64,000 bases of DNA from an uncultured Litoreibacter sp. (lineage in GTDB: Bacteria; Pseudomonadota; Alphaproteobacteria; Rhodobacterales; Rhodobacteraceae): NCBI RefSeq assembly GCF_947487515.1, contig NZ_CANKWO010000002.1:372001-436000 (forward strand), in the 5' to 3' direction. Under the pieces are notes generated by a model that was given only the letters and a program-made list of their open reading frames with translations, searched no databases and was not told the origin of the DNA. How positions within the stretch are numbered: the stretch's first letter is position 1; the number at the start of each line of letters is the position of its first letter. A program made the translations under genes and the position numbers. Of this stretch, positions 34,828-44,360 are shown piece by piece.

Positions 34828-35112
34828 TCAGCACAGAATATCTGCGCGAAGATAAGCCACATCACCACTGACGGTGGATCGAACCACATGGCATCCCGTC
34901 ACGCGTTCAATCGCAGTGGCCCCCGCCGCAAAAACTTCGCGCGCCTTTGGGCGGCGCATCATGTTGGTACGGTAGGCCTCGGCGCTGTCGCCTTTGTGCC
35001 TGACGGTGAAACTATATTGTCCAACTTGAACTGTTTCCTTAGCGCCCCCCATCAACCCAACGCTGGGGGTAGAGCATGAGCAGAACAACAAGAAAATCGC
35101 CAAAAATCGCAT
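34828..35112 (-). CDS. Small putative lipoprotein
   Basis: 94 residues from MRFLAIFLLFCSCS, which looks like a short lipoprotein signal with the Cys at position 11 or 13. The mature part is polar, with a VQVGQYSFTVRHKGDSAEAYR segment that looks like a beta strand pair. It is convergent with cobN, ending 2 bases from it. No named family. An upstream in-frame start at 35157 would hide the signal peptide, so I prefer 35112. Confidence 0.6.
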   Translation of the reverse strand: MRFLAIFLLFCSCSTPSVGLMGGAKETVQVGQYSFTVRHKGDSAEAYRTNMMRRPKAREVFAAGATAIERVTGCHVVRSTVSGDVAYLRADILC

Positions 35113-35242
35113 GGCACATCCCAATCCAAAACCAAGATATCCAACGCTAGAACCCACGTACTTAACAATCCGTTACCGTCTTAAGGCTTGCATCACACGC
35201 CAGCCTCTAACAGGTTAAACCAACAGACATCCGGAGCGCATC

Positions 35243-35863
35243 ATGACCAACGAAACCCCAGACGACCTGTCACGCCACGCCACCAAGATGGCCAAGAAGA
35301 AAGCCGCGCGTGACAAAATCATGGCCACCAAAACCGACAAACGCGGGCTGATCATCGTGCACACCGGCAAGGGTAAGGGCAAAAGCTCCGCCGCCTTTGG
35401 CATGATCTTCCGCTGCATCGCGCATGACATGAAATGCGCCGTGGTGCAGTTCATCAAAGGCGGCATGAGCACCGGAGAGCGCGACCTGATCCTTGGCAAG
35501 TTCTCGGACACCTGCGAGTTCCACACCATGGGCGAAGGCTTCACATGGGAAACTCAAGATAAATCCCGCGACATCGAGATGGCCCAAGCTGCATGGGAAA
35601 AGGCCAAAGACTTGATCCGCGACCCATCTAACCACATGGTTTTGCTGGATGAAATCAACATCGCATTGCGGTACGACTACATCGACATCAACGAAGTCGT
35701 GACCTTCTTGGCGGAAGAAAAGCCCGATATGACGCATGTCGTTTTGACGGGCCGCAACGCCAAGGAAGAGCTGATCGAGATTGCCGATCTGGTCACCGAA
35801 ATGGAACTGATCAAGCACCCGTTCCGGTCCGGCATCAAAGCGCAAATCGGGGTGGAGTTTTAG
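35243..35863 (+). CDS. cobO: Cob(I)yrinic acid a,c-diamide adenosyltransferase
   Basis: 206 residues of the CobA/CobO ATP:corrinoid adenosyltransferase family. P-loop TGKGKGKS at residues 41-48, the ERDLILGKF and MGEGFTWETQD blocks, and LLDEINIALRYDYI. It adds the 5'-deoxyadenosyl group to the reduced corrinoid. About 415 bases beyond cobN and after a reverse-strand gene, so probably its own transcript. Confidence 0.96.
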   Translation: MTNETPDDLSRHATKMAKKKAARDKIMATKTDKRGLIIVHTGKGKGKSSAAFGMIFRCIAHDMKCAVVQFIKGGMSTGERDLILGKFSDTCEFHTMGEGFTWETQDKSRDIEMAQAAWEKAKDLIRDPSNHMVLLDEINIALRYDYIDINEVVTFLAEEKPDMTHVVLTGRNAKEELIEIADLVTEMELIKHPFRSGIKAQIGVEF

Positions 35864-35873
35864 ACACCAGCCC

Positions 35874-37532
35874 TTAGCTGCGCTCGCCCATTTCGCGGGT
35901 TTGCGACAGGGTCATTCCTGTCGACAAAACTTCATCGTCGAGCTGCACTTCAATCAATGACAACACTCCCGCCGTCTGCGCCTGTGCGAAGGCGGCGGCG
36001 AAATCCTCTGTGCGTGTGACCGTCTGCCCCTCGCCGCCGTAGGCCCGCGCCAAGGCTGCAAAATCGGGATTGGCGATCATCGTTCCAGACACTCGCCCGG
36101 GATAGGTTTTCTCTTGGTGCATGCGGATGGTGCCGTATTTTCCGTTGTTCACCACGATGACAATCACCGCCGCGCCGTGTTGGATTGCGGTCGACATCTC
36201 GTTGCAGGTCATCTGGAAACACCCGTCCCCAGCAAAGCAAATCACCGTTCGGTCAGGGTGCTGCAACTTCGCGGCAATCGACGCGGGGAAGCCATACCCC
36301 ATGGAGCCGGACGTCGGGGCCACCTGCGTTTTGTAGCGGCGGAACCGATGGTAGCGATGCACGAAAGCGGCGTAGTTTCCCGCCCCATTTGTCAGAATTG
36401 CATCCTTAGGTAGGTGCTCGGACAGCCAAGGGATGATCTGTTCCATTTTCACCGGACCGGGGGTTTCTTTGGGCTGCTGCCACGTCTCATAATCCGCACG
36501 TGCAGCCGCGCGCCAATCTGCCCAATCGCCCGCTTTGCCATTCGCATCTGCAAGCGCAGATATGAGCGCCGCACTGTCGCATGCAATTGCTAGATCTGGT
36601 GCGTAAACATGGCCCGGCTCGTCAGGGCTGGGGTGGGCATGAATAAGCGTTTTGCCTAAGTCGGACGGGTCCAGCAGCGCGTAGCCATTGGTCAGAATGT
36701 CCCCAACCCGTGCGCCGATCACCAACAGCAAATCCGCCTCTTGCAGACGCTTGGCCAACGCGGGGTTCATCCCCACGCCAAGGTCACCTACGTAGTTCGG
36801 GCTATCGTTGTTCAGATGGTCTTGTCTGCGAAAGGGAACGGCCACGGGCACATCCATACGATCCGCAAAACGTTCTAAATCTGTAGCGGCCTCTTGCGAC
36901 CAGCTTGGCCCGCCCGCAATCACCAACGGGCGCTTGGCCCGCCCCAACCTGTCGATAATTGTCGTGACCTGCGCAGGTGCAGGCATTGCCGTCGCGACCT
37001 GTACCACCGGCCGGTCAGCGACATCGGCCATCGCCGATAACATGTCTTCCGGCAAGGCCAGAACCACCGGCCCGGGTCGCCCCGACATCGCAACCTGAAA
37101 CGCCCGAGAGATATACTCGGGCAAGCGCTCTGTCTGATCAATCTCGGTCACCCATTTGACCAAGCCGCCAAACATTTGCCGGTAATCGACTTCCTGAAAC
37201 GCCTCGCGGTCACGATGGTCCCGCGCAATCTGCCCTACAAACAGGATCATCGGGGTGCTGTCTTGCATGGCCACATGCAACCCAGATGACGCATTCGTGG
37301 CACCGGGGCCACGCGTCACAAAAGCGACCCCCGGTGTGCCCGTCAGCTTGCCATGGGCTTCCGCCATCATCGCCGCGCCACCTTCTTGGCGGCACACGAC
37401 ATTCTGAATTCCGCTGTCATAGAGGCCGTCCAACGCCGCCAAAAAGCTTTCACCCGGCACCGAGAACACACGTTCAACGCCTTGAATTTTCAGCTGCTCG
37501 GCGAGGATCGCGCCGCCCTGTCTAACTGCCAT
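35874..37532 (-). CDS. Thiamine diphosphate-dependent enzyme, acetolactate synthase-like
   Basis: 552 residues with the three ThDP-enzyme domains: Pyr domain (about 1-175, catalytic Glu in FSVPGESFLAALDGL), central domain (about 190-330) and PP domain (about 370-530) with the ThDP motif GDGCFQMTCNEM ... NN. It is in the acetolactate synthase/benzoylformate decarboxylase family, but no regulatory subunit is adjacent and the true substrate is open. I chose the ATG at 37532 with GGAG 7 bases upstream; an ATG at 37556 is also in frame. Convergent with cobO. Confidence 0.85.
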   Translation of the reverse strand: MAVRQGGAILAEQLKIQGVERVFSVPGESFLAALDGLYDSGIQNVVCRQEGGAAMMAEAHGKLTGTPGVAFVTRGPGATNASSGLHVAMQDSTPMILFVGQIARDHRDREAFQEVDYRQMFGGLVKWVTEIDQTERLPEYISRAFQVAMSGRPGPVVLALPEDMLSAMADVADRPVVQVATAMPAPAQVTTIIDRLGRAKRPLVIAGGPSWSQEAATDLERFADRMDVPVAVPFRRQDHLNNDSPNYVGDLGVGMNPALAKRLQEADLLLVIGARVGDILTNGYALLDPSDLGKTLIHAHPSPDEPGHVYAPDLAIACDSAALISALADANGKAGDWADWRAAARADYETWQQPKETPGPVKMEQIIPWLSEHLPKDAILTNGAGNYAAFVHRYHRFRRYKTQVAPTSGSMGYGFPASIAAKLQHPDRTVICFAGDGCFQMTCNEMSTAIQHGAAVIVIVVNNGKYGTIRMHQEKTYPGRVSGTMIANPDFAALARAYGGEGQTVTRTEDFAAAFAQAQTAGVLSLIEVQLDDEVLSTGMTLSQTREMGERS

Positions 37533-37678
37533 CAGTGTCTCCAATTCAATTGACATAGTCTTTGAGCAGGCCAATGCCATTTGCAACGCAAATCGACCTT
37601 AGGCGAACGCGAAGCTCCGCGGTTGCGCATAGGGTGCGCGGCATACACGAGCCCCCTCGGGCTTGGACGACCGCATCC

Positions 37679-38713
37679 TCACAAGCAGGTATTTGCCTGA
37701 AAATCTGCGGGGATATTGTCGACACCATCCAGAACCAAATCCGCCATCACCTGCCCGATCTTAGGGGCCATACCAAAGCCGATTTTAAAGCCCCCATTTA
37801 CCACAAATGTGCCGTCCTCAAACGGGTGCTTCCCCATCATGGGGGCACGCGTGCGAGACCGAGGGCGCACCCCTGCCCAGCGCGCAACAATTTTCGCCCC
37901 GCCCAGCAGCGGAACGCCAGCAACCGCCCGCGCATGGACGTCATCAAGAAGCGCATCAGTCGACGCGGGCGCATCGAAGTACCGCTCCGACGTCGACCCG
38001 ATCGCCACAGTCCCATCCGAATGCGGCACCACATGCACCCCATCAAAGAACAACTGCGGCAAACCGCTGGCGTCATACTCCAGCAACGCCGCCTGCCCTT
38101 TCACGCCATTCCCAACCTCGCGGGTATGTTGCGCCGTCATCGCCGCCAATCCGTCAACACCTGTTGCGTGAACCACCGCACCCTCTTGCGCACCGGCGCG
38201 AACGATCTCCCCCCCCCGCGCCTCAATGGCCCCAGCCAACGCCAAGCAGCTTTGACGCGGATGCAACCGCGCTGACAGCGTGTCAAACACCACTTGGCCC
38301 GTGGGGGACGCAGGGCACCAATCGCCGGACACCGCCTCTACCCGCCATTCCGCAGCCCCGTTCCACAGCGATTTGGCGTCCTCCGTGCGAAGCCGCGCCA
38401 AGGCAAGCCCCGCATCGTTCAAAATCGGCTGCACCCGCCCCAACCGCGCATATCCGGTGGTTAGACCAGAGGCCTCTTCGACCACGCGCCAGAAGTCTGC
38501 AGCCATCAAGAGGCTCTCCAGCTGGAACTGCTTTTTGTCCTCCCAGCGCTCGGGGGTGTGCGGGGCCAAAGCGCCCACGACCCCGCCTGACGAACCAGCT
38601 GCCACCCCGTTTGGATCAATCACGCGGACCTTCGCGCCGCGCTGCACACAGGCCCATGCCACAGACAAACCGAACACGCCCGCCCCCAGCACTGTTACTT
38701 CTGCTCTGGACAA
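37679..38713 (-). CDS. FAD-dependent oxidoreductase (DAO/MnmC1-like)
   Basis: 344 residues of the D-amino-acid-oxidase fold. FAD-binding VTVLGAGVFGLSVAWACVQRG at residues 6-26 (GxGxxG), a substrate-domain middle, and the C-terminal FVVNGGFKIGFGMAP FAD loop. Start is a TTG with AAAGGGGA upstream. It diverges from mnmD with about 50 bases between starts, so it may be the separated oxidoreductase half of MnmC, which removes the carboxymethyl group from cmnm5s2U34 in tRNA. A glycine/D-amino acid oxidase role cannot be excluded. Confidence 0.75.
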   Translation of the reverse strand: MSRAEVTVLGAGVFGLSVAWACVQRGAKVRVIDPNGVAAGSSGGVVGALAPHTPERWEDKKQFQLESLLMAADFWRVVEEASGLTTGYARLGRVQPILNDAGLALARLRTEDAKSLWNGAAEWRVEAVSGDWCPASPTGQVVFDTLSARLHPRQSCLALAGAIEARGGEIVRAGAQEGAVVHATGVDGLAAMTAQHTREVGNGVKGQAALLEYDASGLPQLFFDGVHVVPHSDGTVAIGSTSERYFDAPASTDALLDDVHARAVAGVPLLGGAKIVARWAGVRPRSRTRAPMMGKHPFEDGTFVVNGGFKIGFGMAPKIGQVMADLVLDGVDNIPADFQANTCL

Positions 38714-38764
38714 GATTGTCCCCTTTGCTCAGTGTCGATCAGTGGACATCTAAGGCAAAGCATC

Positions 38765-39415
38765 ATGAGCGACCAGACAGCAGATCTAGAATGGCGTGAC
38801 GGCGTGATTCCGGTCTCGACTCGCTTCGACGACCCCTATTTCTCTCTTGGGGGCGGGCTGGATGAAACCCGCCATGTCTTCCTTGCTGGAAATGACCTGC
38901 CCAATCGTTACCGCGACGGGTTCCATATAGCAGAGCTGGGCTTCGGCACCGGCCTGTCCCTGCTTACCGCCCTGCAAGCATTCACCGGTGAGGGGACCTT
39001 GCGCTTCACCAGCTTCGAGGCCTTCCCCATGGCGCGCGCGGATATGGAACACGCCCTCAAAGCCTTTCCAGACCTCGACCCCGCGCCTTTGCTGGACCAT
39101 TGGCCTGCCACCGAAATTCGCACTGAACGCCTGCATGCCACCATCATTCTGGGCGATGCCCGCGAGACTTTGTCGAATTGGGACGGCAAAGCCGATGCGT
39201 GGTTTCTGGACGGGTTTTCCCCTGCAAAGAACCCCGAGCTGTGGTCCCCAGAGCTGATGAAGGACGTCGGCGCGCATACCGCCCCCAACGGCACTTTCGC
39301 CACCTATACCGCCGCCGGACATGTCCGGCGCAGCCTCGCAGAGGCGGGCTTCGAGGTGACCCGAGTGCAAGGATTTGGCCACAAGCGCCACATGAGTGTC
39401 GGAAGCCTTAAGTGA
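38765..39415 (+). CDS. mnmD: tRNA (5-methylaminomethyl-2-thiouridine)(34) methyltransferase MnmD
   Basis: 216-residue SAM methyltransferase with no oxidoreductase domain attached. SAM-binding AELGFGTGLSLLTAL at about residues 59-73, then DAWFLDGFSPAKNPELWSPEL and the ATYTAAGHVRRSLAEAGF block typical of the MnmC2/MnmD group. It makes the final methylation of the wobble uridine. Stop overlaps the next gene's GTG start. Confidence 0.9.
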   Translation: MSDQTADLEWRDGVIPVSTRFDDPYFSLGGGLDETRHVFLAGNDLPNRYRDGFHIAELGFGTGLSLLTALQAFTGEGTLRFTSFEAFPMARADMEHALKAFPDLDPAPLLDHWPATEIRTERLHATIILGDARETLSNWDGKADAWFLDGFSPAKNPELWSPELMKDVGAHTAPNGTFATYTAAGHVRRSLAEAGFEVTRVQGFGHKRHMSVGSLK

Positions 39416-40281
39416 GCGGCAACGACACCAAACGCGGCATCATGTTGATGTCTTTGACCATGCTGGTCTTCGCCAGCCAAGATGGAATCTCGCGGTATCT
39501 GGCGGACGAATATAACGTGATGATGGTTGTCATGATCCGCTACTGGTTTTTCGCCATTTTTGTGCTGACGATTTCGGCCAAACGAGCAGGGTCCATCAGA
39601 AACGCGGCACGCACCGAGCAACCGGTTTTGCAGGCCTTTCGTGGCATTCTACTGGCATTGGAGGTCTGCGTCATGGTTGCGGCTTTCACCTTGCTTGGAC
39701 TGATCGAAAGCATGGCGATCTTTATCTCCTACCCACTGATTGTTGCCGCCCTATCCGGCCCAGTATTGGGTGAGAAGGTAGGCTTCTACCGCTGGGCGGC
39801 GATTGGCATTGGCTTTCTCGGCGTCATGGTGATTTTGCAACCAAGCAACGGTGTGTTCACCCTATATGGGCTGGTTGCCATGGCCTCGGCGGTGATGTTT
39901 GCGCTTTATACGCTGCTCACCCGATATGCGGCGCGCAAAGACAGCGCCGCCACAAGCTTCTTTTGGACCGGCGCGGCAGGGGGTGTCACAATGACATACA
40001 TCGGGATTTGGTACTGGGACAACATGACCCCAACCGATTGGTTGTGGATGTTGGCGCTATGTATCACAGGGGCCACCGGTCACTTCTTGCTGATCAAGAC
40101 CTATGAGGTGGCCGAGGCCTCCGCCGTTCAACCCTTTGCCTACTTACAACTGGTATTTGTGTCGGTGATCGGGTTTTTTGTTTTCGACGAAGACCTGCGA
40201 GTGAACGTCGCAATCGGGGCGGCGCTTGTCATTTGCGCGGGGGTGTTCACCCTGTGGCGGGCGCGCCGCGCTACTGTTTAA
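39412..40281 (+). CDS. DMT (EamA) family transporter
   Basis: 289 residues with ten predicted membrane helices in two EamA repeats, a short N-terminal tail, and a LGEKVGFYRWAAIGIGFLGVMVI segment typical of the end of repeat one. Substrate unknown; relatives export amino acids or metabolites. GTG start overlapping the mnmD stop. Its C-terminus overlaps the convergent slt gene by 11 bases. Confidence 0.88.
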   Translation: MSGNDTKRGIMLMSLTMLVFASQDGISRYLADEYNVMMVVMIRYWFFAIFVLTISAKRAGSIRNAARTEQPVLQAFRGILLALEVCVMVAAFTLLGLIESMAIFISYPLIVAALSGPVLGEKVGFYRWAAIGIGFLGVMVILQPSNGVFTLYGLVAMASAVMFALYTLLTRYAARKDSAATSFFWTGAAGGVTMTYIGIWYWDNMTPTDWLWMLALCITGATGHFLLIKTYEVAEASAVQPFAYLQLVFVSVIGFFVFDEDLRVNVAIGAALVICAGVFTLWRARRATV

Positions 40282-42229
40282 GCTGGTCGCTGAGTTTGAT
40301 GTCGTCCACTTGGCCCTTCAGCCGCGCCCGATAAGGGGCGAAGCTTTCGGTGACGCGCATCACGTAGTTCCGTGTTTCGCGAAACGGAATGCCTTCAATC
40401 CAGTCCACCACATCTACGTCCACTCCCCGAGGATCGCCAAACAAGGTTGGCCACCGCTCGGCGCGACTTGGGCCCGCGTTGTAGCCTATCGACATCAAAA
40501 CTGGGTTGGCCGCAAAGCGTTCTGACAAGCTCCGCAAATAGGCCGTCCCCAAACGCGCGTTATACGCGGGGTCTTGCGTCAGGCGTGATCTCTCGTAGTC
40601 CTCGCCGATAACACCTGCGACCTCCTTCGCGGTGTTCGGCATCAATTGCATCAACCCGCGCGCCCCCGCGCCACTGACCACCACCGGATCGAACTCGCTT
40701 TCGCGCCGTGCAATGGACAGCGCGAATTCTTCGGGGATGTCCATTTTGATCCCCTGAGGTACCGATAACGGGAAGTAGCCGTGATACAGCTCAAACCCCT
40801 GCCGCGCGGCCTGTTTGGCCAGCATCAAGGCGATATGAGGTTCCTCCCATTCCAGCGCCATGTCTATCATCTGCGCTATGCCCGTGCGCGACTGACTCTC
40901 AGCGAGATGCACCAAAAAGCGCTCTGACATGCTGCGAAGACCCGCACGATGCAAGGCTTCTGCCGCGTCAAAAACAGTGGTTTTCGTGAAATCCGCACCG
41001 CGCCAATCCGGAAAAACCTCAGTGCCGGCCATATCCGCGTCACGCGGCACCCCCGCGCGTTCGGCGGCGAGTTGTCCGTAGAAGGAGGATTGGTACAGCG
41101 CCCCGAATTCATATGCAGCCTTGGCAATATCCGCATCCCCTTGGGCGTCATAGGCGCGGCCCAGCCAGTACCCCGCACGACCCAGTGAGATCGGGGTCTC
41201 TACCGCCGCCTGAAAACTGTTGAAATGTGCGAGCGCCTGCTTAGGCGAGTTCAACTTGCGCAAAGCCAAGAACCCCGACAGCCACTCCAGATCGGCATAG
41301 GCCGACCCCGCCGTCAGGAAATGTTGGGACGCCACCGCATAGGCTTGCGCGTGGTCCCCGTTTCGCATCAGTTGCCGTGCCAAAGAGCGGCGCCTGTCCG
41401 CCCATTCTATCGGTCGCCCCAAATCCTGCACTGACAGCGATCGTTCCAGCAAAATTTCCACTGCGCCCTCAACACGACCCTTGCGGGCCCGCCACAAGAA
41501 CCGCTCAAAAGCTAGCCCTGCGTCTTCGGCCAGCGACGCGGGCACCGCCTCGATCAACGCATCTACGCCCGCAACTCGTTCGCGAAGGCCAAGACGGGCG
41601 GCGGCAAGCTTAGACCATGCCTCAGGCACCAATGGATACATCCGGCGTGCAGGCACATCCTTGCCTCTCCACAGCAACATATCCAGCCGGATCGTGTGCA
41701 GGTCTTTCAGGTCATCCCCATGGCGGCTGACAAAGGCGTTGTGCTCGGCTTGGGCAAGATTGAACAGCTGCCACGCCCGTCGTGCTTCTTGAACTGCCTC
41801 GTCAGCGCGGCCTTGTGCCGTCAACGCCTCAATCAGGCGCAGGGATCCCGTGCCGGTTTGCGGAATGGTATCGCCAAAGAATTCCAGCACCAGTTGCGGG
41901 GCAATCCCTTCGCGGGGGATCGAATATTCGCACCTCAGCCGCAACAGAGGCAACCCGGGCCAATCGCCATTTCGGCCTAGAAAATCAACACATTCGCTGA
42001 AACTTCCCTGCCGCCCGCGCATTCGCATCCAGTCCAGAACTTCGCGCTCTGTCGGGTCGAACAACTCTTGACGCAATTGCTGCACTTTGTCCCAATCACG
42101 GGCCCCCGCAGCAGACACGGCTTGGGAAAGCGGTGACACCTCTTGCGCCACCACGCCGCCCACACAGCCCATCCAGACCGCCAGAACACATGCCAGACCC
42201 CGTGCAATCACAATCACCCTTTCGCGCAA
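40271..42229 (-). CDS. slt: Soluble lytic murein transglycosylase
   Basis: 652 residues. N-terminal signal (about residues 6-29, ending GGVVAQ), a long alpha-superhelical U/L domain made of repeats, and a C-terminal SLT domain with the catalytic Glu in SIARRESEFDPVVVS, then GARGLMQLMPNTAKEVA and NPVLMSIGYNAGPSRAERW. It cleaves peptidoglycan with anhydro-muropeptide formation. The frame opens with TTG at 42229; a GTG at 42211 with AAAGG upstream is a reasonable alternative. It diverges from dapA. Confidence 0.92.
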   Translation of the reverse strand: MRERVIVIARGLACVLAVWMGCVGGVVAQEVSPLSQAVSAAGARDWDKVQQLRQELFDPTEREVLDWMRMRGRQGSFSECVDFLGRNGDWPGLPLLRLRCEYSIPREGIAPQLVLEFFGDTIPQTGTGSLRLIEALTAQGRADEAVQEARRAWQLFNLAQAEHNAFVSRHGDDLKDLHTIRLDMLLWRGKDVPARRMYPLVPEAWSKLAAARLGLRERVAGVDALIEAVPASLAEDAGLAFERFLWRARKGRVEGAVEILLERSLSVQDLGRPIEWADRRRSLARQLMRNGDHAQAYAVASQHFLTAGSAYADLEWLSGFLALRKLNSPKQALAHFNSFQAAVETPISLGRAGYWLGRAYDAQGDADIAKAAYEFGALYQSSFYGQLAAERAGVPRDADMAGTEVFPDWRGADFTKTTVFDAAEALHRAGLRSMSERFLVHLAESQSRTGIAQMIDMALEWEEPHIALMLAKQAARQGFELYHGYFPLSVPQGIKMDIPEEFALSIARRESEFDPVVVSGAGARGLMQLMPNTAKEVAGVIGEDYERSRLTQDPAYNARLGTAYLRSLSERFAANPVLMSIGYNAGPSRAERWPTLFGDPRGVDVDVVDWIEGIPFRETRNYVMRVTESFAPYRARLKGQVDDIKLSDQLKQ

Positions 42230-42358
42230 CCCGTTTTCTACTACCTAGGTGGTTATTGAAACCATGCAACTCACATAGATGACATCAACCCCCTTGCAGC
42301 GGCGTTCCGCCAACGGTATCGGAGAATTGAAACAACTTAATCAAAAGGAGAACGTGTC

Positions 42359-43231
42359 ATGTTCAAAGGCTCAATGCCCGCACTGGTGACGCCGTTTAAA
42401 AACGGCTCGGTGGATTTTGACGCGCTCAAACACTTGGTTGAGTGGCATATCGAAATGGGGTCGCACGGGTTGGTGCCAATGGGAACCACTGGCGAAAGCC
42501 CTACCGTCAGCCATGACGAGCATGACGCAGTGGTTGAGACCGTGGTGAAAACCGCCGCAGGTCGTGTGCCGGTGATCGCAGGCGCCGGCTCCAACAACAC
42601 AGCTGAAACAGTGCGTCTTGCCCAGCACGCCAAAGAGGTCGGCGCGGATGCCGCCCTTGTAGTTACGCCCTACTACAACAAACCCACCCAACGTGGGTTG
42701 AAAGCGCATTTCACCGCCGCTGCGGACTGTGGCATCCCGATCTTCATCTACAACATCCCGCCTCGGTCGGTCATCGACATGACCCCTGAAACCATGGGCG
42801 AGCTGGCCAAGCATCCGATGATCATTGGCGTGAAAGATTCCACGGCAGACATCGCGCGGGTCTCTCAACAGCGCATCACATGCGGCAACGACTTCTTGCA
42901 GTTCTCGGCAGAGGACCCTTCGGCACTGGGGGCACATGCCCATGGCGCAATCGGGTGCATCTCGGTCACGGCGAATGTGGCCCCGAAGCTTTGCGCCGAG
43001 TTCCAAAACGCAATGGCTGCTGGCGACTACAAAACAGCCCTGAGCTACCAAGATCGCCTTATGCCGTTGCACAGCGCGATCTTTATGGAGCCAGGTCTTG
43101 TAGGGGCAAAATACGGCGTGTCCTTGCTGGGGAAATGCTCCGAAGAGGTCCGGTCCCCGCTGACGCCACTCGAAGACAGCACCAAGGCGGCCATCAAGGC
43201 AGCAATGGTCCACGCCGGTCTGATCAACTAA
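42359..43231 (+). CDS. dapA: 4-hydroxy-tetrahydrodipicolinate synthase
   Basis: 290 residues, TIM barrel. It condenses pyruvate with aspartate semialdehyde in lysine/meso-DAP synthesis. Catalytic residues: Lys159 (GVKDST) forming the Schiff base, Tyr131 (FIYNIPPR), the Thr pair in GTTGE at 42-46, and Tyr105/106. An AAAGGAG site precedes the ATG. Likely ends at the inverted repeat just downstream. Confidence 0.97.
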   Translation: MFKGSMPALVTPFKNGSVDFDALKHLVEWHIEMGSHGLVPMGTTGESPTVSHDEHDAVVETVVKTAAGRVPVIAGAGSNNTAETVRLAQHAKEVGADAALVVTPYYNKPTQRGLKAHFTAAADCGIPIFIYNIPPRSVIDMTPETMGELAKHPMIIGVKDSTADIARVSQQRITCGNDFLQFSAEDPSALGAHAHGAIGCISVTANVAPKLCAEFQNAMAAGDYKTALSYQDRLMPLHSAIFMEPGLVGAKYGVSLLGKCSEEVRSPLTPLEDSTKAAIKAAMVHAGLIN

Positions 43232-43235
43232 ATTC

Positions 43236-43260
43236 GCAGGGCGCTCTAGACGCGCCCTGC
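43236..43260 (+). terminator. Inverted repeat after dapA
   Basis: GCAGGGCG pairs with CGCCCTGC around a nine-base loop, directly after the dapA stop. There is no T-run, so termination is possible but not certain. Confidence 0.4.
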
Positions 43261-43282
43261 CTACCGGCCCTATATCCATCAA

Positions 43283-43768
43283 ATGGCCAAGAAACCCAAA
43301 TCAGCAGAAGAGCGTAATTACAAAGTCGTGTCGGAGAACCGGCGCGCCCGCTTTGACTATGCCATCGAAGACGACATCGAGTGCGGCATCATGCTGGAAG
43401 GTTCCGAGGTCAAATCCCTGCGCACGGGCCAAGCCCAGATCGCGGAAAGCTACGCCGCCGTGGAAGAAGGCGAGCTGTGGTTGGTCAACAGCTACTTCCC
43501 CCCCTACGAGCAGGCCAAAACCTTCACACATGAAGAACGCCGCCGCCGCAAGCTTTTGGTGAAACAAAAAGAGCTGGCCAAACTTTGGTCCGCCACCCAG
43601 CGAGAAGGCATGACGCTTGTGCCGATGGTCTTGTACTTCAACCACAAAGGCCGCGCGAAGATTAAGATCGGCATCGCTAAGGGCAAAAAGCTGCACGACA
43701 AACGCGAGACCTCTGCCAAACGCGACTGGCAACGCTCCAAGGCGCGGTTGATGAAAGAGAACAGGTAA
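43283..43768 (+). CDS. smpB: SsrA-binding protein SmpB
   Basis: 161 residues, normal length. It carries tmRNA to stalled ribosomes in trans-translation. Seen: [32 protein letters not shown] (split core), [10 protein letters not shown] and the C-terminal basic tail [15 protein letters not shown]. The tmRNA gene is not nearby. Confidence 0.97.
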   Translation: MAKKPKSAEERNYKVVSENRRARFDYAIEDDIECGIMLEGSEVKSLRTGQAQIAESYAAVEEGELWLVNSYFPPYEQAKTFTHEERRRRKLLVKQKELAKLWSATQREGMTLVPMVLYFNHKGRAKIKIGIAKGKKLHDKRETSAKRDWQRSKARLMKENR

Positions 43769-43808
43769 GGGTGGTTTTGGGTGAATGACGGGTTTGAGCC
43801 CAAAGTGT

Positions 43809-44147
43809 TTATCTGTTTTGCTTACTATATGCAGCTAGCCGTCGTTTTTCTTTGCTGCCTCTTGGCATATGTTCGCGGTCATCAAGCAGGCGCTTTACAT
43901 CAGAAAATGCGCCCTTCCATCTAGCAGTTTCTTTGAATGCAATAAGGCCGGCAGCCTCAACAGCATCACGTTCCTCAGGAAGCCAATCGCTCAATTCAAA
44001 AGAATCCTGTAAACTTCTTAGGAGCTTAAGTCGCGCAAGAAGGCTACCTGTGTGTAACTCGCTTAGCACTTCAAACGGGACTGGTTCTACGGTCCGCAGA
44101 TGCTCTAGTGTCAAAATCGTAGTCCCCGCGATGTCGTGCCAACCCAC
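43809..44147 (-). CDS. Hypothetical protein
   Basis: 112 residues from a GTG with GAGGG upstream (the frame stays open to a TTG at 44174). Mostly helical, with LEHLRTVEPVPFEVLSELHTG, LEARLKLLRSLQDSFELSDWLPEERDAVEAAGL-like helices and a basic C-terminus. No family recognised. It is isolated between smpB and sseA; base composition looks a little lower in GC than its neighbours, so it may be a decayed or acquired gene. Confidence 0.4.
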   Translation of the reverse strand: MGWHDIAGTTILTLEHLRTVEPVPFEVLSELHTGSLLARLKLLRSLQDSFELSDWLPEERDAVEAAGLIAFKETARWKGAFSDVKRLLDDREHMPRGSKEKRRLAAYSKQNR

Positions 44148-44360
44148 TTTCCCTCTTTGAGCAACGTAGCACAAGTGATGTCAGTCCACGAAAAGATCGA
44201 ACGGCGGCAAGGTCCCGCATAGCCGACCTTCACGCCGCCAATGGTAAATATCTCCACTCAACGCAGATCACTTGCCAGTTTCACCCTCATAACGTGACCT
44301 CTACTTGCCTCCATGCGGTCACGGGTCTACCAAAAGGCGATTCCGCTCGGAGGCTGTGCA

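Noticed and set aside
44148-44360. Search for a tRNA or tmRNA near smpB
   Set aside because: No cloverleaf, no CCA end and no T-loop-like GGTTCGA block was seen.
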